From NCBI GenBank assembly GCA_003956705.1, contig QZCP01000158.1:7765-71764 (forward strand): a stretch of 64,000 bases of DNA, in the 5' to 3' direction. This document shows positions 27,101-41,779 of the stretch, in pieces. The notes under the pieces are model-generated. The model did no database searches, was not told where the DNA came from, and saw only the letters and a program-made list of their open reading frames with translations. How positions within the stretch are numbered: position 1 is the stretch's first letter; each line of letters starts with the position of its first letter. Source of the DNA: Brevipalpus yothersi (Eukaryota; Arthropoda; Arachnida; Trombidiformes; Tenuipalpidae). Both the position numbers and the translations under genes were made by a program.

Positions 27101-30100
27101 CTTCAAGAATGAACATGATTTGAATTTTGATACCCTCAATGGGTGAGTGTGTAAAATTATGACCTCGGTGGTGGAGAAAAATAGTGATCAAAAGCAGGGA
27201 GAGAGAGAGAGATATTCCAACTTGAATACCCGTTACCAAGCCACTCGTAGATAAGCAAATTATCATTATCAGAAAAAGTTCTGTAAGTGGTGTTACTGAC
27301 GACGAGTATGATTAACATGAAGTGTCCAGCACTCAACAGTGAAGATAGTGATGGTGTGTCTGCAATTGAGTAGATTCCTGGCGAGAGCAAGAGAGAGGCT
27401 AATGAAAAATCTACTTATGCTCACATCATCATACAAATACCACCCCAAATTGAGGTGACCTCCCGAAAAACACGAGTCAATCTCATTGATTTTCACTTAA
27501 ATGAATCGGCACCCTCTTTCCTGGATATCTTCTAGCATGCAATTTGTCACTTCATCTCCTTCCATTTCTTCTTCTTACTTACTCACTTGCTCCTCTCTCT
27601 CTCTCTCTCTCTCTTCCAGTATCTCTTAAATTCACTTTATCTCTAAACATACTAATTTGCATCCAAATTATTCAAAGCTACCTGATTTTTCAACCTCAAA
27701 TCATTTACTTTACCGCTCATTTCTCAAATAGTACTCTACCGAAGGTCTCTTTCTCTCTCTCTCCTGGATCCTTCTCCAATCTGGCTGCTCTTTATTTTTG
27801 ATAATTATTTTTCATTCCCTCACTTGTTTTCATTAAAAGGATCCTGTAGGGCTGTAGTTCTCAAATTTCATCATCATGTCACTGACTTTGAACTACGATT
27901 GATGATTATGTTCTGCAAATGATGGAGATGGAAGAGAGAGAATTCAAGTGAATCGATGAAGAAAGTGATCAAGTGATCGTCACTGTTAATGGATACTATC
28001 GCACAACATCAATTTGGGCCTCATGCTGTTCCAAGTACATAATCTGGTCTAGGAGAGAGAGATATGATCATGCTACTGTTCAGTTTCGATCTTTTTTTCC
28101 TATGTCACCAGGATGGAATGGACGATAGTTCAGCAAACAACAAGTGTGTTAAGTTGAGGTGGAATCAATTTGGAAATGAGAAAAAAAAACCTTATCTTCA
28201 GGCAATTTGTGGGGATGTTATGCAACTGGATTGAAAAATATGAATTAAACGGTGATAGCATGCATGAAAGTGGTGCGAATATGATTGCCTTTTCGATCAT
28301 AAATACGACACATGATAAACATTATGTATGGTAATTTGGGGGAATATTTGATCCAATCAATATTCATTACTGGTCACAAGTGAATTATTCAAGTGAATAT
28401 CTAGCCTTGTTAAGGTATGTACGTGTATTAAAATCTTATTCTGTGGGAATCTTTTGACACACAAATGTTGGATAAAGTTTTCATCATCTACACTATTGGA
28501 AAAGGAAAATAATTAAATTGATCTCATTGAGAGCAATTCACTCTACAGGTACTTCCAAATGATACAGGTAGATAATGTAAATGTGATATGAAAAGTTGTG
28601 AGAGAGATACATGATTACGATTGATATCAGATTGCTATCTTCTTGAAAAGAAAACAACATCTAGCCTAGAAGCTGGCTGAAAAAGAGTTGAAGAGATACC
28701 CTTCATGATATCAGAATAATTCATTCAAAAACTGATCGAATATACCTTGAAATTCTTCTGAATGATATCAGTAAAGATTTGAGGTAAAAAAGTTCTGATC
28801 CTTTGTTGATATTGGAAAAATTTTGTGTTCATTTGATGGTAATTACTTCCATTCAGATATTTCTCCCATTTTTTACACTCAAATTTTTATCATAAATCAG
28901 GAGCAAATCTATTGCTCAAGAATAAATCCGTCAAATTAGCTGTTCCATTCAAATCAATTACTTCCCGGAATACAATAACAAAAGAACTTGAATGAGAAAA
29001 ATTCTAGCCTCATTCTGAATACTTGTAGTTGAGGTAACAATGAACTAACATTGTATCATCCAACCAAATGAGGTGAATTCCTTTTTGGCCCCATTCTATT
29101 TGGGAATCCAATTTATTTATGCATACTGAAGAGCCACGATCTAATTCTATAAACTTGAAGTAAACTCGGCAAGCATGGAAAGAAAGATGATCTGATCGAC
29201 CACCAAACAAGTGAAAACAATCCTCTATTCCGGATTATTCTGATGAGCACGCAAATACATGCATTCATGAGTTGATGTGCTGAGTATACTTCAAGATTTT
29301 GGTTATGACTTTCCATGAGGTCTGAAGGCGATGTCATTCCTGTTTTTCTTCTGCATTTTAGATTGAACAAATCCTATACATAATACTTATCTTCATAGTG
29401 ATTAGAATTACAGATAGAAGATTGGGAGAAGATTAGAAAAAATGTTGTTAAATCGTTAAAAGTTTTACATTTCAAAAGTTTTGATCAGAATTCTGAGCAG
29501 CTCAAGTCCATCTGTCGCCATCTCATGGACCAATCAAATAAACATATCAACTTTTCGAGAATTTTGTGGGCCTGTTAGAACTTTCAATTCAAAAAACAAA
29601 CACTAATTATGAGTAAAGTACTGTGTGAAAATTCGAAAACTTGATATTTTGATGAAAAAATAGTAGAACGCTAGAAAATTCGGTGAAAAGATCATTTCAA
29701 TCATGAAAATCAACTCATAACCTCTGCAAGCTCATATTTTTTCCTTGTGATGCTCAAAATCGGAAAGTTTGGTATATATCTACATCATTTTACAGCATGA
29801 TTTTCTTACCATCTAATTTTAATAATGAAGAATAAATAACGAAGAAATTTCAATTGCACAGCTGAAATGCACAAGTGAGCTTTGAAAGAATTTTGGGTTA
29901 CATTGTTTTAGAGGTCTCTCTTTTTTAGGCTTCACAATCGATTGACATTAAGCGAGTGTCAAGATCCACATCCAGTGCCTAAAATATTGAGTGGATTGAG
30001 TAACCAAGCTATCAATCTAGCCTGAGTTCTGCGCAAATTTTGATGATTAGAAATGATTAAAATGGAGACCGGATCACATGTTTTACAGAGATGTAGCAAG

Positions 30101-30616
30101 GCAATTTCAAATTATGGAAGCATTTCTAAAAATATTCTGCGAAACAAAACTGGTTCAATCCACTAAATCAGCTCAAAGTGTCGATACATCGATGAAATAT
30201 TCGAGAATCGAATAATAATTGTGGATATTTATCATATCTGAGAATATCAACTAAGCTGAGAGAAAAAGTATTGTTGCTCCTCTCTAAGTGTCGATTCTCT
30301 TTCTATTTATCTGAGCATTTTCAGGACATGCAGTTTGAAAACCTCAGTCTTGGCTCACAAGATGGCACAGTATGTAGCTTTGAGCAAATTTTGCCAAGTT
30401 CTTTTAGTCTTAGCGAATTCTCTTTCTAGTTACATACAGTCGACTTTTCATTTTGACTGAGTTCGCTATGGAAGATTCCCGACAGTGGACAGGAATAGAT
30501 AGAGACAAATTTGCTTCCTCAGATAGTAAGATCGATTGCTTTCCTGTTGCCATGATACATACAATGATGGAAGTCGAGGAATACTGGCTGGAAACTTTTT
30601 CCTTTGTGAATTTTGC

Positions 30617-30651
<35 letters not shown>

Positions 30652-31331
30652 AATTCCTAGTCTGGATTCGCTCTCGAAGAAGACTTGTGAAGTACACTAC
30701 CATGTAATTACTTTGAGCTTATAGTGAACACAAATAGGTGGATAGTTTATGTAGCATGTTTCATCCATCCGGCCACCCACTTTATCTTCCCTTGCTTTCA
30801 TCATTTTGCAACAATGTAGATCTCAATCTTGTCGGATGCTGGATCCATCAATTTTCTCGGATCGTTTGCTTCCACTTCTTGATGCTGCTGAAATTTGTAT
30901 CTAGGATTTAGACTTCACGATAGTGAAGAGAGGGAAAAAAAATAAATCCGCTATGCATATCAAATTCAAATCTCCAGCCACCAATATGGTGAATAAATTT
31001 CTATCTCCACCACACAAGTGAACTCATTTATCAAGAGTATGCAAATGAATCTATCCTGAGTGATAATTGCTCTCCCAGCAGCTATCACCTTTTTATGGAA
31101 TGCTGATGATGATAAAAATCTTGTCAAGCTGCATGAAAATCTATCAATTAATGATCACCAAAAGCATAATCGTGAATGTGAAATCGTCAGCAATATAAAG
31201 ATTATCGGGAACCAAAATATTCTTCATTCACATAGATGAACTGTTTTTCTCAAAATCTCCATCAGATTTGAATATCTACCTGGCATTCCATCGATCCTAA
31301 AGTCTATCCATCTATTGGAGAATAGAAAAGC

Positions 31332-31336
<5 letters not shown>

Positions 31337-31392
<56 letters not shown>
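31337..31392. repeat. (GA)28 tract
   Basis: Uninterrupted GA run. Confidence 0.96.
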
Positions 31393-31396
<4 letters not shown>

Positions 31397-34300
31397 ATTC
31401 CGATTGCCACAGATCTGACAGTAATCAAAGTTTCACCCTACCAGATAAAAATCTGTAACCTAGTTATCAGAAGGCGAGAAGGTTTTAGAGGCTTTTTTCA
31501 TCCTCCTCTTACTTTTTCTTCTTCTTATTTCTGTCTTACATAAACGGATGATGGAAAATGTCGCAATCCAAAGATGCTACCTCAAAGCCTCTCATCAAGT
31601 GTTTTCTTAGTAAGCTTATGTTTTCTTTCCATTTCTCCAAGCCACCTGTCTTACTCTCTTGGACAATCTTTTTCCGCTCACATTTCTTCTCCTTATTTTG
31701 TTTCCTCATCTCTTCTTCATCCCATGGGAAGACCACCTTGATTCATCCAGATTTTATTAGAAGAAGGAGCAAGAAAGAGGCTCAATTTGATGCAATTTTG
31801 GTGGATATTTCTCGATTTTATCCCCTTTAGGGGCATAAATTCCCGAGAAAGCTAGTTCAGATTTTGTCTTTTTTCTTCTTTTTTTAGGTAATCTGCCTCA
31901 TCTTCACTGATAACTAGAATTTCCAGAGAATTTTAGTCGTGAAAAGTGAGAAGCGAAAAAAGAAAGTCCATATTCGAAGTGGTCAATACGGTAATGGAAA
32001 TAGAAAGAATAGATCTCATTCCGATAGGTGAAGCAGAATTCTTCCAATATCGACACTCGTATATTCTTCCACATGCTAAACAAGATCTATAGATTTGAAG
32101 ATGAATTCCTAACACCGAGATGAAGATGAACACGACTAGGAGAGGGAGAAAGCGATGGTCTTCGATCTTATCGAATGGAAAAGGTTCTACTTAATGGATA
32201 TATGCAAGAACAAGAAAAAGAAATTCTTGGTATCCAACTTTTTCAATCTAAATACATGAAGGGAATACTTGTTTGCATTCAAGTTAATGGGTTGAAGAAA
32301 AAAAAACGCTGATCCTAGAGAAGCTGCCAAAGACTATATGTGAAAAAGTGCAAAACATCTAAAGACTGGTAAACAGATTCTCATGTGGATGGAGGCAAAA
32401 AGTGATGCAGTGAAGAGAAAATTGGATTTTCTCTCTCTCTCTCTCTCTCTCTCTTTTCCTCTGATAGTCTTCAAATGTGCTCACTTATTGGGTTTTCTTC
32501 TCGCAATACTCTCACTTTTCACTTCTAATTAGACTTCCACCATTCTGGATAGACTCTAATTTAGCGCAAAATTAACCATAGGTGAAGGTTGGACGAATAT
32601 TTATCAACATCAAAATGAGTACTTCAAGATGAGAATGCAATTGGATGCAAGAATGCTGGGAATGATAAGTTAAGATGAGTTAGATAGACATTTAGCATGG
32701 CCTATGGTTGATGGAAGAAAGAGGCATCATTACAGTATGCTGCTACTGCATGGTGAAGATGCAAAAATGATCTTCCAGATAGATGGCTACATCAGTGGCT
32801 GTTACTGACAGTAGGAGATATTTGTAGTATCATGATTATTGATGAGGTGTAATCATGCCATAGTGAGATCTTCATTTGCTTCCTCTGATCATTCATTCTT
32901 GTTTGGTGAACATGAAAATTCTTTCACCAGAATATCGCAGATAATACATGGAAAGATTGTAAAACATTGTACACAGAGCGTTGGACCATGAAAGAGGTGA
33001 AAAAGAAGATTTCTACAAATATCGGTGAGTATGAAGATGAGGCTTACAGAGAGTTTTTCTCAGTTGTTTATATTCGAAAAAGTTTTCACTTGATGATGTG
33101 TGTGTATATGTGTATCATTTCGTGATATCTCATGGGAAACGTAATATTATACCTTCTGCACAATCACTTTAGGTAATTGCTGTGAGCTGATTACGCCTCT
33201 CCGATCTAACTTCTCGTATTTCCCAAAGTTCTTGAAGATTTTCTTCCACCTTATACATGTATATTTATTTCTGATCAGCTTCTTGGATATTCCGCGTGAT
33301 TCTAGAACGACATATACTGACAATTTAACGTCAAATTGCAATATGATAGCATCATGGTGGCAATGTTGGAGCATTGATGATGAGCAAAAAGAAAATAAGA
33401 AAGAAGAAGAAGAAGAAGAGGAGGCGAAAACTATCATTCTTCATGATGAAACATCACTTGTTTATACACAGATTATGGTGGGGCGGAACCATATGAATGA
33501 GAGATTTTCCTCTCATCTTCATGAACTCACATCTCTCTTCCCCCTGCATCATCTTTCCCGCATCATATCATATCATTAGATTCTTTTCATCTCTATTTCT
33601 CCCTTTCCCCTTTCTTCTCTCCTCCTCTCCAATCTCTCCATCAGCAATCTAACTGTACTCTCATCTCTTTCCTTTTTTGTGATCATAAGCTGTATACACC
33701 TATGCTCGAGATGCTTTTATACATGTATGTCTAACAGTTTCCTGAGGTTATTTTATCATGAAAGTCTCTTCATGTAACTGTTGTTATTCATCGAGAAAAC
33801 TTTTCTCTCTCTCTCATCTCTCTCTTTTTTCATCAACTCTCGATATAGATCTTCTAGAAGCATCTATGGTGTTACATTCGATAGATATGTCATCAAGGGC
33901 AAAATATTATGAGATTTTGAAAGATGAGAAGATCATTTGGAGAGGCAATTCACCCAACTTTAATGGCCTGATATCACGTCGAGACTAAAAAACTAATAAA
34001 ATTTCAATCAATTTCCAATTTAGTGTTTACTATTAGATTCCATCTTTTGATTTCATTCCCTCAACTTATCATTTTCTCATTTTTTTGCTCTTTACTAGCT
34101 TTTTTCGAGAATCTTAGTATCTGCTTTCCCTCCAATGATTTGGTATCACTTGTTCAGATTATTAAGAGCAATTAAATTATGCAGTTCGAGTCACTCTTTT
34201 TCAGATTACTACCATTCATCTTACAATTTATTGAAGTGTTACCCATACTATACTTCTGGCCCATAGAATACAATTTTCAAAGGAAGTCCTATCAACTCCA

Positions 34301-34417
34301 CTTATCGTTGAAAATTTATGTCAGCTTTCATCTTCCATTTTTCTCCACTCAATTCACTATCTCACTGGGCACTTTATCTTCTCAAGTGGCACAAATTTTG
34401 AAAGTGTGTGGCAAAAC

Positions 34418-34418
<1 letters not shown>

Positions 34419-34504
<86 letters not shown>
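34419..34504. repeat. (GA)n tract
   Basis: GA run of about 85 nt with one AAA interruption near 34437. Confidence 0.96.
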
Positions 34505-34507
<3 letters not shown>

Positions 34508-35509
34508 TCCAAGTTGAGGAGAATGTTTTCGGTGAATGTGATCATCCATCATGAAGCATCACTGAATCGTTTTCCTAGTGAATGCTCATAGCTCTCACTT
34601 TTTTATGAGTTCACAGAGAAGGTATGTGGCCCGGAAATCTTTTTTGAGCCCCTAGAAATGCAACAAATTGCTTCAAAATTCGAAAAGAGTATGATACACA
34701 CTCACACATCTTAGGTTTTCACAGGCGAACTTCAAGCTTGAGGTATAGAAATTCAATTTCAATTCTCATCTTTGCTTCCTTGAATTCTTAAAATTTTCCC
34801 GACACAACTCTCTTACATCATTGTCTGGTGCATGAAGAATGGAGGGAGAGAGAGATGCTTCAATTCTTTAAAAAATCTACTATGCAAAACGAATCTTGGA
34901 TGAGATTTTTCTCGATAAAATTTCGAATATTCAATTCATCAAACCATAAAAGATTGGATTCATTTTCATCATGTTGAATATTCCATGGAACAGGCTGATT
35001 GTCATGATGAAATTCAACTGAACGACGCTTGTGGAGAGAACAGATATATCATGCAATTTCAAGCTCGAGGCAACTTTATCGAGATTTTTACAATCAATGA
35101 ACTGAAAACTGTTTGATTTGGACTGGAATTTGAATATTACTTCACACTTTTGCAACTTACTAGTTTAAATCATTGCAATATACTGAATCAAATTTCAGGG
35201 CAATCTTGAAGGTTTGACTATCATTGTTCTCCTGTACACCTATCTAAAAAATTGCACAAATGTTCTCTAGCTTCAGAATCTTAATAGCTATGAATTATTC
35301 AATATTTTCGAAATTATCTTCGTAAAATTTAGTTGAACCATGCAAATGATACGACAGAAGAATTACAAAACTCATCAGAAATGAAATCCAAGTTCAAAGA
35401 GAACTTGAGTACAAAAGTAAATTGTAAATTGTGTAAATTGTTCTCCATGCATGCCTCCAAATGAACATAGCATCAACTCCACGCTCAGTGTTTCATTTAG
35501 GTTTGTGCT

Positions 35510-35523
35510 TCTATCTTTGAAAT
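35510..35523 (-). promoter_or_regulatory. snRNA 3' box downstream of U2
   Basis: Minus-strand ATTTCAAAGATAGA, 13 nt beyond the estimated U2 3' end, matches the vertebrate-defined snRNA 3' box GTTT(N0-3)AAARNNAGA at every position but the first. This element directs 3' processing of Pol II snRNA transcripts and normally lies 9-19 nt downstream. I could not recognise the proximal sequence element expected about 55 nt upstream of the 5' end (about 35760-35785). Confidence 0.6.
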
Positions 35524-35536
35524 TTCATGGAAAAGT

Positions 35537-35719
35537 GGGCCAATCCTGGTGGTACTGCAATACCAGGCCAACCCGTGACAGATTCAGAGCGAGCTCCTAT
35601 TCTGTCCAATGGCAAAAATATGATCAATCGCATGCCAACCATATTGGTGGCTACCAGCGATCAAGCTGATAAGAACAGATACTACACTTTGATCTTAGCC
35701 TATTAGGCCGAGAAGCGAT
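35537..35719 (-). ncRNA. U2 spliceosomal snRNA
   Basis: U2 snRNA pairs with the intron branch site in the major spliceosome. Read on the minus strand, the 5' end is ATCGCTTCTCGGCC, followed by the nearly invariant stretch through AAGATCAAAGTGTAGTATCT and GTTCTTATCAGCTT, with the branch-pairing GTAGTA intact. Stem I is kept with a changed loop (GCCT/AGGC). Stem IIa can form as ATCAGC with GCTGGT, and IIb as a GCCACCA/TGGTTGGC hairpin. An Sm site ATTTTTG lies at 35613-35619. GGAGCTCGCTC (stem III) and CCTGGTATTGCAGTACC (stem IV) follow. The length of 183 nt is close to the roughly 188-191 nt of human U2. Divergence is confined to helices, where partners still pair, which argues for a working gene and not a pseudogene. 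The exact 3' end is estimated. Confidence 0.93.
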
Positions 35720-36670
35720 AAAGCTGAAGGGAAAAGGTAAAGTATACATATATGAAGCGACTAACTTTAGTGACAGTCAAAAATTGAAAATTGTGTGATG
35801 TGATAGTTCAACCTATCTGTAGGTGTATTAATTTGATCTGTTCTTATAGATACTGATTTTATTGATATTATTTCATGATTAAAATATATTAAATTATATT
35901 AAATATACAAAATATTGACCAAACAATAAATGAAACTCAACCATATCCTGAGATGCATCTTTCAATTGCTAGTCTTTTGGGAACAGGTTTCGTACTTAGG
36001 GCATCTTTTTAATTCTAGGCACACTAATCCAAATCTTAGCTCCAAGTTTGAATGCATTTATCGAAAGAATTTGGAAATTCCCAAGATTCTATGCAAATAA
36101 ATAATGACCAAAATGATCTATGCCTGCTTACATTAGAAACTTAACTCACTCCTTGATTCTCATTTTTTTCTCTTGCAATGAGGTTGTTCATCTAATTGAA
36201 TTCACTTCAAGATGGCCCATTTTTTTGATCGAACGGTATAGTCAAACACTATACTGTATTATCAGACTTTCCATGTAAGCTAGCTGAAGTAAGATTTTCT
36301 TTCGTTCAAATCTCATTGTTTCCAGTTGAATTCAAATCATCTGACTGGAGAGTTGCAATTGGTCAGATGGAAAATGAAATGTTAAAAATTTGCAGAGGTC
36401 AGCAAACTTTTGGTTAAGCTGAAAATCTTACAGAAGATGACGACCAGACATTGATTGGACACATGAAGAAAACTGTAGTATGTCAGAGAAAATGGAAAGA
36501 AAAACATGGATATTCCAGATGAACGAGCATTCTAGAAGCAATATTTGCTGCATCTCTTCACCGATATTTCTCAAGGAGAAAATCTCATCTTGCACGAGGT
36601 GTACACAGATCATCACAGTAATCTCTTCCCTAGGCTCCTCTAGGCCCTCTCATCATCATTCTAGTTGTTT

Positions 36671-36801
36671 TCTCTCTCTCTCTCTCTCTNNNNNNNNNNN
36701 NNNNNNNNNNNNNNNNNNNNNNNNNNNNNNNNNNNNNNNNNNNNNNNNNNNNNNNNNNNNNNNNNNNNNNNNNNNNNNNNNNNNNNNNNNNNNNNNNNNN
36801 N

Positions 36802-36888
<87 letters not shown>

Positions 36889-36890
36889 TC
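36671..36890. repeat. (CT)n tract interrupted by a 112-nt N gap
   Basis: CT runs flank Ns at 36690-36801; second gap in the window and again inside a dinucleotide array. Confidence 0.9.
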
Positions 36891-37443
36891 AGCTACACGA
36901 GAAGTAAGGCACGAGGAAGATATTTGAGAAAGTACTTTTCAATGGATTCGCAATTGCTAGCTACAAATGTTGAATCAAGGAACCGGAAATACTGTTTATC
37001 AAGTTCTTTGTGAGAACTTTTCTCTCTCTTTCTCTCTCTCTCTCTTCCAAGTGAGATAGCAAAGAATGTATACACTTTTTAGATGAGATTTCCGCTGGCT
37101 CAATCCACAAGCTCAATGATCCTCTCTTTGATGCTCTCATTCGCATCACTAGTATCAGCTTCAGCCTCTCAAATACACCTCCTCTTCTCTTCTCTCCTCT
37201 CCTCCTCCCCCTTCTTCATCACACATTTTGTATGCACTTTTTGAGCCATCACTTGAAGCAACTGGAGGAGGAATATAAGTCTCTCTCTCTCACACACCAA
37301 AACTCGATTCTGGCCTCTCGGCTAAACAAATTGGTGATTCATTCATCTGGTGAGTGACAGCAACACTGGCCGAGGTGTCCCAGTGGCGTCGGGAGAAAAG
37401 TGAGGCCACCAATTCGGTGTCAAAAGAGAGAGTAAAGAAAGAG

Positions 37444-37482
<39 letters not shown>

Positions 37483-37725
37483 AGCTGTGGTGATGACAGA
37501 CTGCCAATCGAATGATGGAAGAATAAAAGAGCCCAAACGAATGATTCATCATTCCCATGTAAATATACTTCTTCCATCAAATTGGCAAGGCCCTTGTTTC
37601 CGGTCTCTCTTTTTCTAGGGTCTTCATATGGGTACACAGATCCATACACACACACACTTGATGATCCAATTGAATCCACATTTTCTCTCTTCCATATGCA
37701 TACACTGTATTGCCTCTCTTAGAGG

Positions 37726-37726
<1 letters not shown>

Positions 37727-37784
<58 letters not shown>
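37727..37784. repeat. Compound (GAAA)n(GA)n tract
   Basis: GAAA units followed directly by GA units. A similar but shorter compound tract is at 37440-37482. Confidence 0.95.
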
Positions 37785-37787
<3 letters not shown>

Positions 37788-39019
37788 GGCATGGGGGTGA
37801 TGTTGAGGGGAGTTGAAATTAAATTTCCCGCTCCACAAGTGGATCAATGTACGCATAATCGCCTAGAAAGAGAGGGGAAAAAGAAGGTAAAGTTCGAGAG
37901 TGAGTATTGCAAGCAAGAGAGAGAGTCTTTTTTCGTGGAAAGTTTTGGTTCGAAAAATTCGCATGTTCAGAATGTTCTGTGGTGTCTTGACTGTGATGTG
38001 TGTGTGTGTGTATGTGTGAGTCTCTCTTAGTCGGTGTATCATCATTATGATTCTTTTTGGCTCATCAAATGCCACTTACATCAATCTTGACCAAAGATGT
38101 TGAAGTTGATGTCCATCTTAATCAAGCCCAATCTCTAGTGTGTGTCCTTAATATTGGCCATCATTGATCTCTATCACATGTGTGTGGGTATAATCATTGT
38201 AAGACAAAGTTTGTGTCTATCTCTATCTGTGTTCGATCTTGGATATATATAACCATTGTCAAACCTTGACGAGCGTCCACCATAAAGTGTCATATGAAGG
38301 CGAAAACTTTTCCTAGAAGCCGACAGCTAATGGTAATGTATATGTACTTTGAATGTGGCCATGATTGTCTGTCCTCCGCCATTCATCTACCCAATAAGTT
38401 TGTCTAAGGAGATAAATTTTCCATTTTCGTTCTTATTCTCTTCTCTTCTCTTCTCTTCACTGTTTTGCTTATCTGTTTTTATGGTTCCTTTTATTTCATC
38501 TTCAAGCCAATCTTTCTCCACTTTGTCTGTGTGTGTCTTGCTGTTTTATTCGACTCATTTCTCTCTCTTTCTACCTCTTCTCCTTCTCATACTGGTGGAG
38601 ACAGTTTGTTCAACTTGGCAAAAGTGTTCCCTCGAGCAGTGTTGAGAAGAGAAGAAGAGAAAGATGAGAAGAGAGGATAAAAGACAAAAGAAAGAGGAGA
38701 AAAAAATTGGTCTTCAGGCTAGTGAGTGACATGGATTAGTGGGAAAAGGAGTGGAAAAGAGAGCGAAGCCAATAGATGTGAAAAGTTTTTCCCCTTGAAA
38801 ATCCTGAAAGTATAGACTGTAAACAGTGTGTGTGTGTGTGTCAACTAATTCTTTTTTGGAAAAACGTGATCCAAAAGAGTTTCATTTGGGTTCCTATTTT
38901 CTCTCATGAAAAGAGACTCTTTCTCGTACTTTTTCCCAACCTAGGCAACAAGTTTTTGTTATTTTCTCTATTCTCTCTAATTTACATTCTTTTCACTTCT
39001 CCTCCACACTCTATTATCA

Positions 39020-39145
<126 letters not shown>

Positions 39146-39541
39146 TCTCATCTAAGTTTCGCTTGGTTTACTGTTTAATTGATCAACCCAAGCATTTCAG
39201 TGGAAATGATCTCTTAATTTTCTCTCCATATTCAGTCTCATCTTCCGTTTATTTTGTGTTCATGGTGTGTTTATTATCATCAACAGCTATATTATCAGTG
39301 TTTTTCACATTTTTTGAAGCATGAATCCGATATTCAATTTATTTAAATCATCTTTTGTGTTCATCAAACACCTAGATTCTCTTTTCCACTGTGTTATCAT
39401 CCAACCATAAAGTTTTGTCTCTTTCTCTGTGATTCATTTCTCCTAGGATTGCATTTCGAATCAACCGTGATTAAGCGCGCGAAGACAAAATTATCATCAA
39501 TATTGAATATCGAAAGTGTCCGCATCATGTGTAAATGTGTA

Positions 39542-41707
39542 ATGGAAAATAATAGAGTGAGGATGATGATCTTATCGATGTTATTGATTAGCTTCCTCAG
39601 CATCCCTGAGGGCATAAACAGTGCTTCTTCATCCATCTCATCATCATCATCTTCATCAGGTGCCTTTGATGAGACCATCAAGTGTGAAGTGATAACACTT
39701 CCCATGTGCCAAGGTATTGGATACAATATGACATCCATGCCCAATCAATTTCATCATGAAAAGCAAGAGGAAGCTGGCCTGGAAGCACATCAATTTTTAC
39801 CACTAGTGGGAATGAAATGTTCTGATGATCTTCAATTTTTTTTATGCTCCATGTATACACCAATATGTATGGAAGATTTCCCAGGACACATACCACCATG
39901 TCGCTCAGTGTGTGAGCGATCTCGATATGGATGTGAATCAATTATGAGACGAAATGGTTTCACTTGGCCAGAGTTTATGAATTGTAAAAATTTTCCAAAT
40001 TTTGGTACCGAAAAGCCGTGTATGGACAATAAGGAAGGCAAAATGCCACAAGGCCTACCAACTGGACGCCACAATCGAGGTGATGAAGATGATGATGATG
40101 AAGATGATGAGCCAAACTATCCAACCCACAATATTGCCACGGATAAAAGTAGAAATTGGGAGAAAAATAAGCCCATTGATTCACTACCATCATCTTCAAA
40201 TCCACAAAATTCTGGAAATAATGGTAAGTTGAAAAATATCTGTTTATGAACTTATCTCTTCCCCCCCCCCGATGTATATATGATAATGAGACCAATAAGC
40301 CATGTTCCAACATATCTCTGTGTCCATCCTAATTCTTAACATATTTAAACAGGTAATAATTTCGACTTGAATCCATCACATCATCTTCCAAGACCACCGA
40401 AAGGAATTTTTGACACCGGAAGTGAATCAGTGGCACCCAATAATGGCCAAGGTATCGGACTGGTACCAGACATACCATCCTACAATTTACAATGCCAATG
40501 TAAATGTGTATCACCAATGGTCAAAATAAATAATAGTCACCATCATCATTCATATTACAATGTTATCGAAACAGGTGGACAAATAAATTGTGCTCAACCG
40601 TGTGATGGAGTATTTTTTACACGATCTGACAAACCTTCCGCATCTCTAATAATCAATATATTTGCTTCCTTGTGTCTACTGTGTTCACTGCTTGTTCTGT
40701 TCACTTTTATGGCGGACACAGAACGATTTCGATATCCAGAGAGAGCAATTATATGTCTTTCCGGATGTTACGCTATGGTCTCCTTTGGATTCCTTATACG
40801 TCTTGTGATAGGACCGGAAAATGTTGCCTGTGATGGCACTGGTTTGGTGAGATATCTGAATTCTGGTATATCAGGAACTTCATCGTGTATAGCGGTATTC
40901 TTTCTCATCTACTATTTCACCATGGCTGCATCACTTTGGTGGGTAATACTCACTTTAACATGGTTCCTTTCCACTGGTCTTCAATGGGGTCGAGAATCGC
41001 TGTCCAATTATTCTATGTATTTTCATCTTCTTGCTTGGGGAATACCATTCATTAAGTCTTTCATCATCGTAGCATCCGATTCGGTTGACGGTGAGCCACT
41101 AATTGGTATATGTATGGTCGGTAATCATGATATTAAGGCTCTGATGCTATATGTGATCATACCATTGTGTATTTATTTGAGCATAGGATTTGCTCTACTG
41201 TTGGCTGGCTTAATATCACTATTTCGAATTCGTAATATTATACGTCAACAGGTTCGAACCAAATCGGAGAAACATGCCCTCGATAAATTAATGGTTCGAA
41301 TAGTGATATTCTCGATACTGTACATTTTGCCCACCATTGTGGTGATATGCTGCAATTGGTATGAATATCATAACAGACCGATTTGGGAACGTAATCACAA
41401 TTGTCCATGTACCACCAATACTGATGTACCATTTTATCGTCTCAATTTGCTCAAATATTGTATGATTCTTGGCATCGGTATAGCCACATGTGGCTGGATT
41501 ATATCAGGTAAAACTGTGGACTCATGGAATCGATGTATAGAAAAGTGTTGCTGCTGCGATAAGCGAAGGTATGTTCATGTTAATAATATTCCTTGTGATA
41601 ATAATGATTTGTTGGAATAATTCGATTCAAAGTAGAGAAAACAGATGATATATTACCAAGAACTTTGCAGAGAAAGCTTGATGAATGTTGATTTTCACAC
41701 TTTTCGA

Positions 41708-41779
<72 letters not shown>

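Noticed and set aside
33232..33579. 115-codon frame with signal-peptide-like start (MKIFFHLIHVYLFL)
   Set aside because: The first codon is TTG, not ATG, the middle is a GAA repeat run, and no splice or family signal supports it.
41250..41262. GGTTCGAACC, resembling a tRNA B box
   Set aside because: It lies inside the frizzled coding sequence and no tRNA fold surrounds it.
41569..41620. Read-through end of frizzled exon 2 (YVHVNNIPCDNNDLLE) as the normal C-terminus
   Set aside because: It follows a strong donor and is probably intron; kept only as a possible retained-intron form.
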